Under the pieces are notes generated by a model that made no database searches, was not told where the DNA came from, and worked only from the letters and a program-made list of their open reading frames with translations. From the NCBI GenBank assembly GCA_019307665.1, contig JAFDJC010000201.1:1-5971 (forward strand): a stretch of DNA of 5,971 bases. Reading direction: 5' to 3'. The position numbers and the translations under genes are program-made. This stretch comes from Deltaproteobacteria bacterium (lineage in GTDB: Bacteria > Desulfobacterota > Desulfobacteria > Desulfobacterales > SURF-7). Below are positions 1 to 5,851 of this stretch, piece after piece; positions within the stretch are counted from its first letter, which is position 1; the number at the start of each line of letters is the position of its first letter.

Positions 1-139
1 CATCTTTCAGTGTTTTTCCTCTGTTAGGTTTTTCCAAAATTGTCGCAAACGCTTTTTTGACTCTTTTTTTCAAATCAGGATGGAGGTACTTGATCAGGTT
101 CGCAACCTCATCAGAAACGAGTAGTTTGGTTTGAGGCAT
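1..139 (-). CDS. RelE/ParE-type toxin, N-terminal part (cut by the window edge)
   Basis: Reading the minus strand from the ATG at 139-137 gives 46 codons and then runs off the left edge. The peptide begins MPQTKLLVSDEV and continues with a basic amphipathic stretch (LHPDLKKRVKKAF, residues 19-31) and EKPNRGKTLKD (36-46). This matches the usual start of RelE-superfamily mRNA interferases: strand one, two helices, then a 'NP..GK.LK' turn. Such toxins cut mRNA on the ribosome and are neutralised by the antitoxin encoded just upstream. The start lies 4 bases after the antitoxin stop. A GAGGAG on the minus strand (156-161) is 16 bases from the ATG, further than ideal, so translation may be coupled to the antitoxin. 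The C-terminal catalytic residues are outside the window, so activity cannot be judged. A ParE-like gyrase poison or a simple RelE-like toxin are both possible. Confidence 0.8.
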   Translation of the reverse strand, partial: MPQTKLLVSDEVANLIKYLHPDLKKRVKKAFATILEKPNRGKTLKD

Positions 140-143
140 TGAG

Positions 144-404
144 TTAACTGAAAAGCTCCTCAAGGGTGTAAAGATTAGCTCTTTTCTTTTTAAGACTCTG
201 CAGACCCTTTTTAATTTCAGTCATAAGTTCGGAATCTGACCGGATTACCATGGTTTCCTGCCAGCCTTCGAATTCATCCGGACTGACCAATACGGCTGCT
301 GGTCGGCCATTTTTAGTAATAATTACCTCTTCCTCGGTTGTGTTAACCGCATCAATTAGGGCGCTGAGCTTCATTTTGGCTTCTGAAAGCGAAAGTGTTT
401 TCAT
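144..404 (-). CDS. Phd/YefM-family antitoxin
   Basis: An 86-residue protein, typical in length for Phd/YefM antitoxins (about 75-95). The N-terminal DNA-binding half shows the family pattern: MKTLSLSEAKMKLSALIDAV (1-20), EEEVIITKNGRPAAVLVSPDEF (residues 24-45), with the hallmark 'TKNGRPAAVLVS'. The C-terminal tail (residues 55-86), rich in Lys, Glu and Leu, is the part that normally folds on the toxin. The ATG at 404 is preceded on the minus strand by AAAGGA (411-416) with 6 bases of spacing, a good ribosome binding site. The toxin gene follows after 4 bases, the classic antitoxin-first order. Antitoxins of this family bind palindromes in their own promoter, alone and with the toxin, and an inverted repeat lies in the promoter at 450-465. 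I am sure of the family and infer its pairing with the partial toxin from position. Confidence 0.93.
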   Translation of the reverse strand: MKTLSLSEAKMKLSALIDAVNTTEEEVIITKNGRPAAVLVSPDEFEGWQETMVIRSDSELMTEIKKGLQSLKKKRANLYTLEELFS

Positions 405-442
405 ACAAAGTCCTTTATTCGGGTTGACCAGAATATTGGTTC

Positions 443-472
443 ATTATATCCAATAAAATTATTGGCTGTCAA
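443..472 (-). promoter_or_regulatory. Consensus sigma70 promoter of the toxin-antitoxin module
   Basis: On the minus strand a perfect -35 TTGACA (467-472) is followed by an 18-base spacer and a perfect -10 TATAAT (443-448). The predicted transcript starts near 436, leaving a leader of about 32 bases with AAAGGA before the antitoxin ATG. Both hexamers match the consensus exactly, so the unrepressed promoter should be strong, as expected if the antitoxin represses it. Confidence 0.85.
450..465. repeat. Inverted repeat in the promoter spacer, likely antitoxin operator
   Basis: CCAATAA (450-456) and TTATTGG (459-465) form a perfect 7-bp inverted repeat around a 2-base centre. It sits entirely between the -10 and -35 elements of the toxin-antitoxin promoter. 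A further ATTGG at 435-439 pairs with the CCAAT at 450-454 around the -10 box, and CCA..ATAT..TGG-like sequence lies at 428-439, so several half-sites are packed together. Phd/YefM antitoxins are known to bind such palindromes; that this one does is inference. Confidence 0.6.
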
Positions 473-604
473 GCGGATTACAAAACGCCTACTTTCAGTC
501 TCTTTGATAGCCTTCATGTGCTTTGGAGCGACATACCCGGCAGCGCAATAAGTGCAAAATTTTTCGCTTCTTTTTTATATAATTTTTCTCCAGTATACCA
601 TATG

Positions 605-643
605 ATATTTTATCTGACATTTTATTTGTTTCTAACATTTTAT
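605..643. repeat. Short AT-rich direct repeats upstream of the ATPase gene
   Basis: TCTGACATTTTAT (613-625) recurs 18 bases later as TCTAACATTTTAT (631-643), 12 of 13 identical, and a diverged copy ATATTTTAT lies at 605-613. They end 10 bases before the -35 box of the ATPase promoter, so they could be an activator site or UP-element-like DNA. In such AT-rich sequence chance is also plausible. Apart from these repeats and the two promoters, 473-688 shows no clear gene or RNA. Confidence 0.3.
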
Positions 644-653
644 CGCAAACAAC

Positions 654-682
654 TTGACTTTTAATGACGGCATCACTATTAT
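654..682 (+). promoter_or_regulatory. Sigma70-type promoter of the DUF4143 ATPase gene
   Basis: TTGACT (654-659) and TATTAT (677-682) are separated by 17 bases, each one base from consensus. Initiation about 7 bases after the -10 falls at 689, the A of the ATG, so the message would be leaderless. A second perfect TATAAT at 578-583 has no recognisable -35 and could give a longer leader if used. Confidence 0.65.
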
Positions 683-688
683 TAAAGT

Positions 689-1924
689 ATGTACATCAAA
701 AGAATATTAACAGACAAACTTTTCAAATTGACCGAATCATTCCCTGTAGTTGTAATCAGTGGAGCACGGCAAGTCGGAAAAAGTACATTACTTCAAAACA
801 CACTTGGCAAAACCGCTGAAATTGTTGTTTTTGATCCGGTTATTGATATTGAAAACGCTCGGCAAGATCCCGAACTTTTCTTAAATAACCATCCTACGCC
901 TCTGATTCTTGATGAAATCCAATATGCCCCTGAACTGCTTGCCTCAATAAAGCGTCGTATTGATAAAAACCGCTCCCCCGGCCAGTATATTCTCACCGGA
1001 TCACAACAATGGGGTGTAATGAAATCCATGTCTGAAAGCCTTGCCGGCCGCGCTGTTTTTCTGGATCTTGAAGGTTTCTGTCTTCTCGAAATCAATGAAA
1101 ATTATTCAAAAAGACCTTGGATTGCAAGATGGCTGGATTCCCCAGATACATTCCCGGACCAGAGCCAATCACGACTTACGCAAAAAATAACTATTTACGA
1201 ACAACTTTGGCGCGGCTTCCTTCCGGAACCGCAATTTCTGCCCACAGAAGTCATCCCTGATTTCCTCACTGCCTACCAACGTACTTATATTGAAAGAGAT
1301 GTCAGGCTTTTAGCAGAAGTGTCAGACCTGCAGCTATTCAGCAGGTTTCTTCGGCTGGTATCCGCCTTAACAGCACAGGAAATAAATTACAGTCAGCTGG
1401 GAAGAGAATTAGGCCTGACACCGCAAACTGCTCGAAGGTGGCTCGACATTCTAAAAGCCACTTTTCAATGGTTTGAAATTCCAGCATATTCGGGAAACTT
1501 GTTAAAAAGAGTCAGTAATAAGCCGAAAGGGTTTATTGCCGACACCGGACTTGCCTGCTTGACACAGGCCATTTCTACACCCAAAACCATTGGAGGTCAT
1601 CCTCTTTGGGGAGCGTTGTTCGAAACTGCTGTCGCAGCTGAATTAAGAAAACAAATCAATTTTTTATCACCGAGGCCAAATATATATCACTGGCGGGCAT
1701 ATAGTGGCGCGGAAGTTGACATTATCTTGGAATATAACGGAGTTTTATATCCCATCGAAATAAAATCCAAAACCAATCCTTCCCGTCGTGACACCATGGG
1801 GATTAGTGCCTTTCGCAAAAGACATTTGCGGCTTTCTATAGCCCGGGGTTTGGTCATTGCCCCATGCTCAGGCGTTCTTCAGTTATCCGAACATGACTAT
1901 GCCGTTCCCTGGGACCTGATTTAA
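689..1924 (+). CDS. AAA ATPase with DUF4143 domain (AAA_14/DUF4143 family)
   Basis: A 411-residue protein of the usual length for this family. The N-terminal P-loop domain has Walker A GARQVGKST (25-33), Walker B LILDE (72-76) and a sensor-like ILTGS (101-105). A winged-helix-like segment follows (about 230-257, INYSQLGRELGLTPQTARRW in its core). The C-terminal DUF4143 part resembles a PD-(D/E)xK nuclease fold: FE at 311-312, GAEVDII with D344, and IEIKSK with E357 and K359. These proteins are abundant, are often found in accessory DNA near toxin-antitoxin genes, and have no settled function; whether the nuclease-like site cuts DNA is unknown. An in-frame TAA at 683-685 rules out an earlier start, and the N-terminus MYIKRILTDKLFKL is typical. 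There is no Shine-Dalgarno site. The gene is single, divergent from the toxin-antitoxin module, and its stop overlaps the stop of the convergent epimerase gene by 4 bases. Confidence 0.93.
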   Translation: MYIKRILTDKLFKLTESFPVVVISGARQVGKSTLLQNTLGKTAEIVVFDPVIDIENARQDPELFLNNHPTPLILDEIQYAPELLASIKRRIDKNRSPGQYILTGSQQWGVMKSMSESLAGRAVFLDLEGFCLLEINENYSKRPWIARWLDSPDTFPDQSQSRLTQKITIYEQLWRGFLPEPQFLPTEVIPDFLTAYQRTYIERDVRLLAEVSDLQLFSRFLRLVSALTAQEINYSQLGRELGLTPQTARRWLDILKATFQWFEIPAYSGNLLKRVSNKPKGFIADTGLACLTQAISTPKTIGGHPLWGALFETAVAAELRKQINFLSPRPNIYHWRAYSGAEVDIILEYNGVLYPIEIKSKTNPSRRDTMGISAFRKRHLRLSIARGLVIAPCSGVLQLSEHDYAVPWDLI

Positions 1925-2925
1925 TCTTTTTCAAATTCACCAAACCATTTTATGGTCTTTCTCAGACCATCTGCGAGAGAGATCTCAGCCTGCCAGTTTA
2001 AAATTCTCGATGCTTTTGAAGTGTCTGAAAAATTCCTTTTCACATCTCCTTTTCTCCGGCTTGAATGTATAATCTGAATATTTTGGTCTTTTTGAATTTT
2101 TTTATAGGTTTCAATTAATTTTTCAGCCAGTTCTGATACTGTTGTTTCGGTACTTGTCGCTATCTGAAATATTTCTCCACCAATATTATCTGTTTGGACA
2201 GACAGACGAATAGCCTGGATCAGATCATCTGTGAAAATGAAATCGCGTGTCTGTGTTCCGTCACCGTATATTTCAAGAGGTTTGCCCTCCATAATATTTT
2301 TAATAAATTTAGCTACGACACTATCCTTATGACTGGATAAAGGACCATAAACGTTTCCGAAGCGAAGACAGACTGTGTCAATTCCAAAAGTATGAAAATA
2401 TGCCGAGCAATATCCTTCACCGGACAATTTACTTGCCCCGTAAGGCGAAACAGGATGTGGGGGGATCTCTTCATGTATAGGCGGTTCGCATTCTCCTACA
2501 GGAGCTCCGCTTGAAGCAAAAACAAATCGACTGGTTTGATTAATACGTGCTGCTTCGAGCAAATTAAGTGTCCCGTAAACATTATTTTCACAGTCAAGCC
2601 TTGGGTTTTCAACAGAAGGTGCCACTCCTGTATTTGCTGCAAGGTGGATAATAACATCAATTCCTTCTGCAGCTTTTACAGTCAGGTCAGCATCAAGAAT
2701 GTCGGCAACAATGAGTTCTGTTTTTATCTGTGCTGTAGAATCTAATGAAGATGAATCTGTTTCAACGAAATCACATACACCTGAAAGATCTTTTCTGGTT
2801 CCAACAGAAAGGTTATCGATAATCCTTATAAAATGCCCGTCTTCTTCTACGAGGTTTTTTACAAGATTTCTCCCTATAAAACCGCATCCGCCTGTTATCA
2901 GCCATTTCATTTTGTTATTTTTCAT
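1921..2925 (-). CDS. NAD-dependent nucleotide-sugar epimerase/dehydratase (GalE-like extended SDR)
   Basis: A 334-residue extended SDR (NAD-dependent epimerase/dehydratase family), probably cytosolic and acting on a nucleotide-activated sugar. Numbered from the ATG at 2925: NAD-binding GGCGFIG (12-18), Asp37 at the end of strand two for the adenine ribose, HLAA (94-97), catalytic Ser139, and the pair Tyr162 and Lys166 in SPYGASK. The catalytic set is complete. The usual VYG after the serines is replaced by PVG in 'SSGAPVGECEPP', a variant subgroup. RFGNVYGP (188-195) and DFIFTDDL (228-235) are standard substrate-side motifs. A longer reading from 2970 exists, but I prefer 2925 because GAAAGG lies 10 bases upstream and the overlap with the preceding gene is then only 11 bases; 2910 is another possible start but lacks a binding site. 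It is the last gene of the operon. UDP-glucose or UDP-GlcNAc 4-epimerase is the most likely activity; the substrate cannot be read from the sequence. Confidence 0.88.
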   Translation of the reverse strand: MKNNKMKWLITGGCGFIGRNLVKNLVEEDGHFIRIIDNLSVGTRKDLSGVCDFVETDSSSLDSTAQIKTELIVADILDADLTVKAAEGIDVIIHLAANTGVAPSVENPRLDCENNVYGTLNLLEAARINQTSRFVFASSGAPVGECEPPIHEEIPPHPVSPYGASKLSGEGYCSAYFHTFGIDTVCLRFGNVYGPLSSHKDSVVAKFIKNIMEGKPLEIYGDGTQTRDFIFTDDLIQAIRLSVQTDNIGGEIFQIATSTETTVSELAEKLIETYKKIQKDQNIQIIHSSRRKGDVKRNFSDTSKASRILNWQAEISLADGLRKTIKWFGEFEKD

Positions 2926-4003
2926 CTGGCCAGAACCTTTCGGAAGGATGTTTCTGCTCACCGAATTCATCCTGAAGAAGATTATTATCCCTTAAGAATG
3001 CCGTCAGCTCTTTTTTTGATAAAGGTGTTTCATTAGCTGAGTTATAAGGATTTGTTACAGTTTTGGAGACAGTATCCGGATAGGAATAGTCAATATCACG
3101 GTAAAGGCCTGTAAATGCCGGCATTGAAACAAAGTAACGTTTTAATTCAAGCGTCCTCCGGGTCTCTTCAATACTCATCAACTCTTCATACATTTTCTCG
3201 CCCGGTTTTGTGCCGATTATTTTAATTTCAATGTTTTCAGGCTTATGATTATATCCCGGCGCAAGTTCTGTTATCATAACTTCAGCAAGGTCTTTTATCC
3301 GAATGACCGGCATTTTGGTGATCAGCACCTCACCTCCTCTTGCAAATAAAGCGGAGTCGATAACAAGCTGAACAGCCTCTTTAATACTCATAATGAATCT
3401 CGTCATTTCAGAATCGGTCAGGGTTATTGGTCCGCCATTTCTTATCTGTTCCCTAAAAATAGGAATGACCGAGCCTCTCGAACCAAGAACATTGCCGAAT
3501 CTTGTGGAAGCAAAGATGGGCCCTTCTCCCCTTAGATTGCTATTCGCAGCAGTCATAAGACGTTCGCCCATTAGTTTCGATGTTCCCATCACGTTGGTCG
3601 GGTTGACAGCTTTATCCGAACTTGTAAAGATCACTTTTTCAACATTTTTTTCAAGGGCTGCACTAACAATATTTTGCACTCCTATAATGTTCGTCAGAAC
3701 TGCCTCAAAGGGAGATCTTTCACATAGGATAACATGTTTAAATGCTGCTGCATGAAATACAATATCGATATCTTCCATCCTACGAATCAACTTATCCCTG
3801 TCGCGCACATCAGCCAGATAAAAATTGGCACTAAATTTTTTATAAAATCTCTGTTCAAGAAAAAACAGTTCGCTTTCGTTATTGTCAAGACCAATCAGTT
3901 CTCCGACTTCGCGTTCTTCAAGAAGCTGGCGAACCAGTTCGCTTCCCACCGTGCCGCAAGCTCCAGTTACCAGCACACGTTTATTTTTTAAAAAATCAGT
4001 CAT
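2915..4003 (-). CDS. Soluble UDP-GlcNAc 4,6-dehydratase-like protein (CapD/PseB/FlaA1 type, Polysacc_synt_2)
   Basis: A 362-residue SDR of the polysaccharide biosynthesis (CapD/FlaA1) family. Known members convert UDP-GlcNAc to a UDP-4-keto-6-deoxy sugar, the first step to bacillosamine, pseudaminic acid, fucosamine or quinovosamine. Visible motifs: NAD-binding GACGTVG (14-20), LADVRD (63-68), FHAAAFKHV (83-91), TSSDKAVNPTNVMGTSK (127-143) with Asp130 and Lys131, STRFGNVLGS (166-175), and GTKPGEKMYEELMS (264-277). The SDR Tyr is Met139, while Lys143 is kept, as in PglF and CapE type enzymes, where Asp and Lys of the 'SDK' motif do the chemistry. There are no membrane segments, so this is the short soluble form and not the ~600-residue WbpM/PglF form. 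A tail from about residue 297 extends past the core. The start at 4003 has GGAG 10 bases upstream. It lies 51 bases after the SqdB-like gene and overlaps the epimerase gene by 11 bases. The C5 stereochemistry of the product cannot be decided here. Confidence 0.9.
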   Translation of the reverse strand: MTDFLKNKRVLVTGACGTVGSELVRQLLEEREVGELIGLDNNESELFFLEQRFYKKFSANFYLADVRDRDKLIRRMEDIDIVFHAAAFKHVILCERSPFEAVLTNIIGVQNIVSAALEKNVEKVIFTSSDKAVNPTNVMGTSKLMGERLMTAANSNLRGEGPIFASTRFGNVLGSRGSVIPIFREQIRNGGPITLTDSEMTRFIMSIKEAVQLVIDSALFARGGEVLITKMPVIRIKDLAEVMITELAPGYNHKPENIEIKIIGTKPGEKMYEELMSIEETRRTLELKRYFVSMPAFTGLYRDIDYSYPDTVSKTVTNPYNSANETPLSKKELTAFLRDNNLLQDEFGEQKHPSERFWPDEK

Positions 4004-4029
4004 ATCGTCAATTCTCCGCTAACTTTGAT

Positions 4030-4042
4030 AGTCCTGTAAAAA
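4030..4042 (+). repeat. 13-base repeat, copy 1 (AGTCCTGTAAAAA)
   Basis: This plus-strand 13-mer in the gap between the SqdB-like and dehydratase genes recurs exactly, on the opposite strand, at 5852-5864 in the operon leader. The two copies face each other and bracket the regulator and SqdB-like genes. It could be a regulator binding site or a recombination trace; chance is also plausible for a 13-mer in AT-rich DNA. Confidence 0.3.
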
Positions 4043-4054
4043 TTCCATTTTTGT

Positions 4055-5203
4055 TTAGGCCCACTGCGTGCCTCTGAATATTTTATGATCATGGATATTG
4101 TCTTTGTGTTTTGTAACGCATTCCATCATTTCAACGAGTACGTCTTTTGTAAGATAATGTGGTTTTAGCCCTATCTCAAGAAGCCCTGTGTGGACCGGAT
4201 TGTAATAGTGTTCTTCCAGCTCTTTTCTGGGGTTCTCAATATTTTTTATCTCTACTTCTATCTCAAGCTCCCTGCCGGCTTCTTTTACTTTCTCGGCAAG
4301 CTGATTTACTGAAAAGGTTTCGACAAACTGATTAAAAATACGATGCTCGCCTTTTTCAGGAGGATTTTCAAGGGAGAGAGTGACACAGTTCAGGGTGTCT
4401 CTTATGTCAAGATATCCGCGTGTCTGCCCGCCTTTTCCATATACTGTAAGCGGATATCCTGCAACAGCCTGTACGACAAATCTGTTAATAACTGTCCCGA
4501 AGAGCTCATCATAGCTGAAAAACGGTAGCAGCCGATGGTCATTTCTGCTCTCATCGGTAAAAATGCCGTAAACAGGCCCCTGCATGAGGTCGGTAACCCG
4601 TAGGCCCCACATCCTTACATAAAACCACAGGAGATCAGTACCCATTATTTTTGTGGTATGATACAAACTGCTCGCCTGTCTTGGATACATAAATTTATGT
4701 TCACGCCCTTTATGTTTTATATTTATCCACCCTTCCTCAATATCGATCTCAGGAGTGCCGTACTCACCCATTGTGCCGATTTTAATGATATGGGCATCGG
4801 GTGAAAATTCTTTTACCGCAAAAATTATATTTGCGGTCACCCCAAGGTTATTGCGGATAGTCAAATCAGCTGCCTGCCGGTTCAGCATTGAATACGGCGC
4901 AGACGGCTGTTCAGCATAGTGAATAATAACATCAGGCCTGAACTCATCAAAAAGCTTTGCAACAAATGACCAATCCTGAAAATCACCAATATAAAAACTG
5001 ATCTTCTTTTGAGTTTGCTCTTCCCATATCTTCACCCGGTCATGAAGATTGGGAACATCATAGAGAGGTTCGACATCTTCATCACGGGCAAGATTACGCC
5101 TTAGATAATTATCCGCAACAGCGATATCATAACCTGCCTGAGACAATTTCATTGCAGTGGGCCATCCAAGATAACCGTCACCGCCTGCAATCAGAACCCT
5201 CAT
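4055..5203 (-). CDS. sqdB: UDP-sulfoquinovose synthase family protein (SQD1/SqdB-like)
   Basis: A 382-residue SDR that closely follows plant SQD1 and bacterial SqdB, which make UDP-sulfoquinovose from UDP-glucose and sulfite. NAD-binding GGDGYLG is at 7-13. The family signatures are well kept: EQPSAPYSM (98-106), KIGTMGEYGTPEIDIEEG (141-158), YPRQASSLYHTTK (173-185), YGKGGQTRGYLDIRDT (255-270) and EEHYYNPVHT (330-339). Thr144, Tyr181 and Lys185 correspond to the catalytic Thr, Tyr and Lys of SQD1 (145, 182, 186 in the Arabidopsis enzyme, from memory). The start is firm: AAGGAG (5211-5216) lies 7 bases before the ATG. It follows the regulator gene by 36 bases and precedes two more sugar-nucleotide SDR genes. 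In phototrophs this enzyme feeds sulfolipid synthesis; no sulfolipid synthase is visible here, so a sulfonated surface glycan (as proposed for archaeal Agl3) is an inference. Relatives with another sugar substrate are possible. Confidence 0.88.
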   Translation of the reverse strand: MRVLIAGGDGYLGWPTAMKLSQAGYDIAVADNYLRRNLARDEDVEPLYDVPNLHDRVKIWEEQTQKKISFYIGDFQDWSFVAKLFDEFRPDVIIHYAEQPSAPYSMLNRQAADLTIRNNLGVTANIIFAVKEFSPDAHIIKIGTMGEYGTPEIDIEEGWINIKHKGREHKFMYPRQASSLYHTTKIMGTDLLWFYVRMWGLRVTDLMQGPVYGIFTDESRNDHRLLPFFSYDELFGTVINRFVVQAVAGYPLTVYGKGGQTRGYLDIRDTLNCVTLSLENPPEKGEHRIFNQFVETFSVNQLAEKVKEAGRELEIEVEIKNIENPRKELEEHYYNPVHTGLLEIGLKPHYLTKDVLVEMMECVTKHKDNIHDHKIFRGTQWA

Positions 5204-5210
5204 TATTCTT

Positions 5211-5216
5211 CTCCTT
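5211..5216 (-). promoter_or_regulatory. Strong ribosome binding site of the SqdB-like gene
   Basis: AAGGAG on the minus strand, 7 bases before the ATG at 5203, is the best Shine-Dalgarno site in the operon. The regulator gene has none and the other two genes have weaker sites at 10 bases, so the SqdB-like enzyme may be the most efficiently translated product. Confidence 0.75.
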
Positions 5217-5239
5217 TTGAATTGATGAAATGTATGACT

Positions 5240-5821
5240 TTATAGCATTACGGCAATTTTGTCACGGGGTATTCCGTTATTTTTCAACTCATTCAAAATA
5301 GCTTCACTTGAATTATCAGCAGTGATCAACAGCTTATCAAATGTCTTGGAAGCGATCGTATCCGGCTTCTCAATAACCATATTAAAAAATTTGTTCCCGG
5401 CCATCTCTTCATCAACAATCGCCACAAGCTCAATTGATGCCTCCTGAAGTGAAAGATATGCGATTTCTGCAAAATCACCTACTCCAAAAAAAATTATATA
5501 TTGGTCATTGTTTTTTATAAAATCTTGAAAAAGTTTTTGCAGTCTCATACGGGCATCTTTGTAAAAATGATAGGAAAACTGAATGTATTTATACGTAAGC
5601 CTTGTTTTCTCAGCAATACCTTTTGGCGTGAGTATGTATTTAATTCTCTTTTTCGGAATATTGGCAAGTTTAAAGAAGCCTTTATTTGACAGCCTCTTTA
5701 AAAAAGAATTTACAAGACCCAGGGAAATATTAAGTTTTTGTGCAAGTTCCCTCTGGCTTGGGATATGATCCTTGTCTACCTCTTCAAGAATCTGAAGTGT
5801 TCTTAATTCCTGCTTGTCCAT
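5240..5821 (-). CDS. MarR-like winged-helix regulator fused to a Rossmann-like domain (EPS-cluster type)
   Basis: A 193-residue protein of two parts. Residues 1-75 form a winged helix-turn-helix: IPSQRELAQKLNIS (20-33) as the first helices, LGLVNSFLKRLSNKG (34-48) as recognition helix, and a wing ending in YILTPKG (62-68), the ending common in MarR-type proteins. This half resembles the EPS-associated MarR family regulators found at the head of exopolysaccharide and LPS clusters. Residues 107-193 look like a Rossmann-type domain: IIFFGVGDFAEIAYLSL (109-125) with a GxGxxAE loop, then VAIVDEE (133-139), KLLITADN (163-170) and a closing strand; it resembles the nucleotide-binding N-terminal domains of PglD or FlaA1-type proteins. 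I infer a transcription factor that senses a nucleotide or sugar nucleotide. An in-frame TAA two codons upstream fixes the 5' limit at 5821. There is no Shine-Dalgarno site in the A/T-rich leader. It is the first gene of the operon, 36 bases before the SqdB-like gene. Confidence 0.8.
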   Translation of the reverse strand: MDKQELRTLQILEEVDKDHIPSQRELAQKLNISLGLVNSFLKRLSNKGFFKLANIPKKRIKYILTPKGIAEKTRLTYKYIQFSYHFYKDARMRLQKLFQDFIKNNDQYIIFFGVGDFAEIAYLSLQEASIELVAIVDEEMAGNKFFNMVIEKPDTIASKTFDKLLITADNSSEAILNELKNNGIPRDKIAVML

Positions 5822-5851
5822 TTTTTAAAATTGATGTTTTTAAGATTGAGG

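Noticed and set aside
578..583. Perfect TATAAT on the plus strand as the main ATPase promoter
   Set aside because: No -35-like hexamer is found 16 to 18 bases upstream, whereas the 654-682 pair has both elements at 17-base spacing.
793..1095. 100-residue open frame on the minus strand
   Set aside because: It lies wholly antisense to the Walker A/B region of the ATPase gene, has no ribosome binding site or recognisable motif, and is a shadow of that gene.
1952..1970. Hairpin ATGGTCT/AGACCAT as a terminator for the ATPase gene
   Set aside because: The stem is perfect, but no T-run follows on the plus strand and it lies inside the epimerase coding sequence, so it is not called as an intrinsic terminator.
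2926..2970. Upstream start for the GalE-like gene giving 15 extra residues
   Set aside because: It would deepen the overlap with the preceding gene to 56 bases and add a non-conserved N-terminus; the ATG at 2925 has GAAAGG at a usable distance.
3393..3755. 120-residue open frame on the plus strand
   Set aside because: It is antisense to the conserved centre of the 4,6-dehydratase-like gene; its composition reflects the complement of that gene and no domain is visible.
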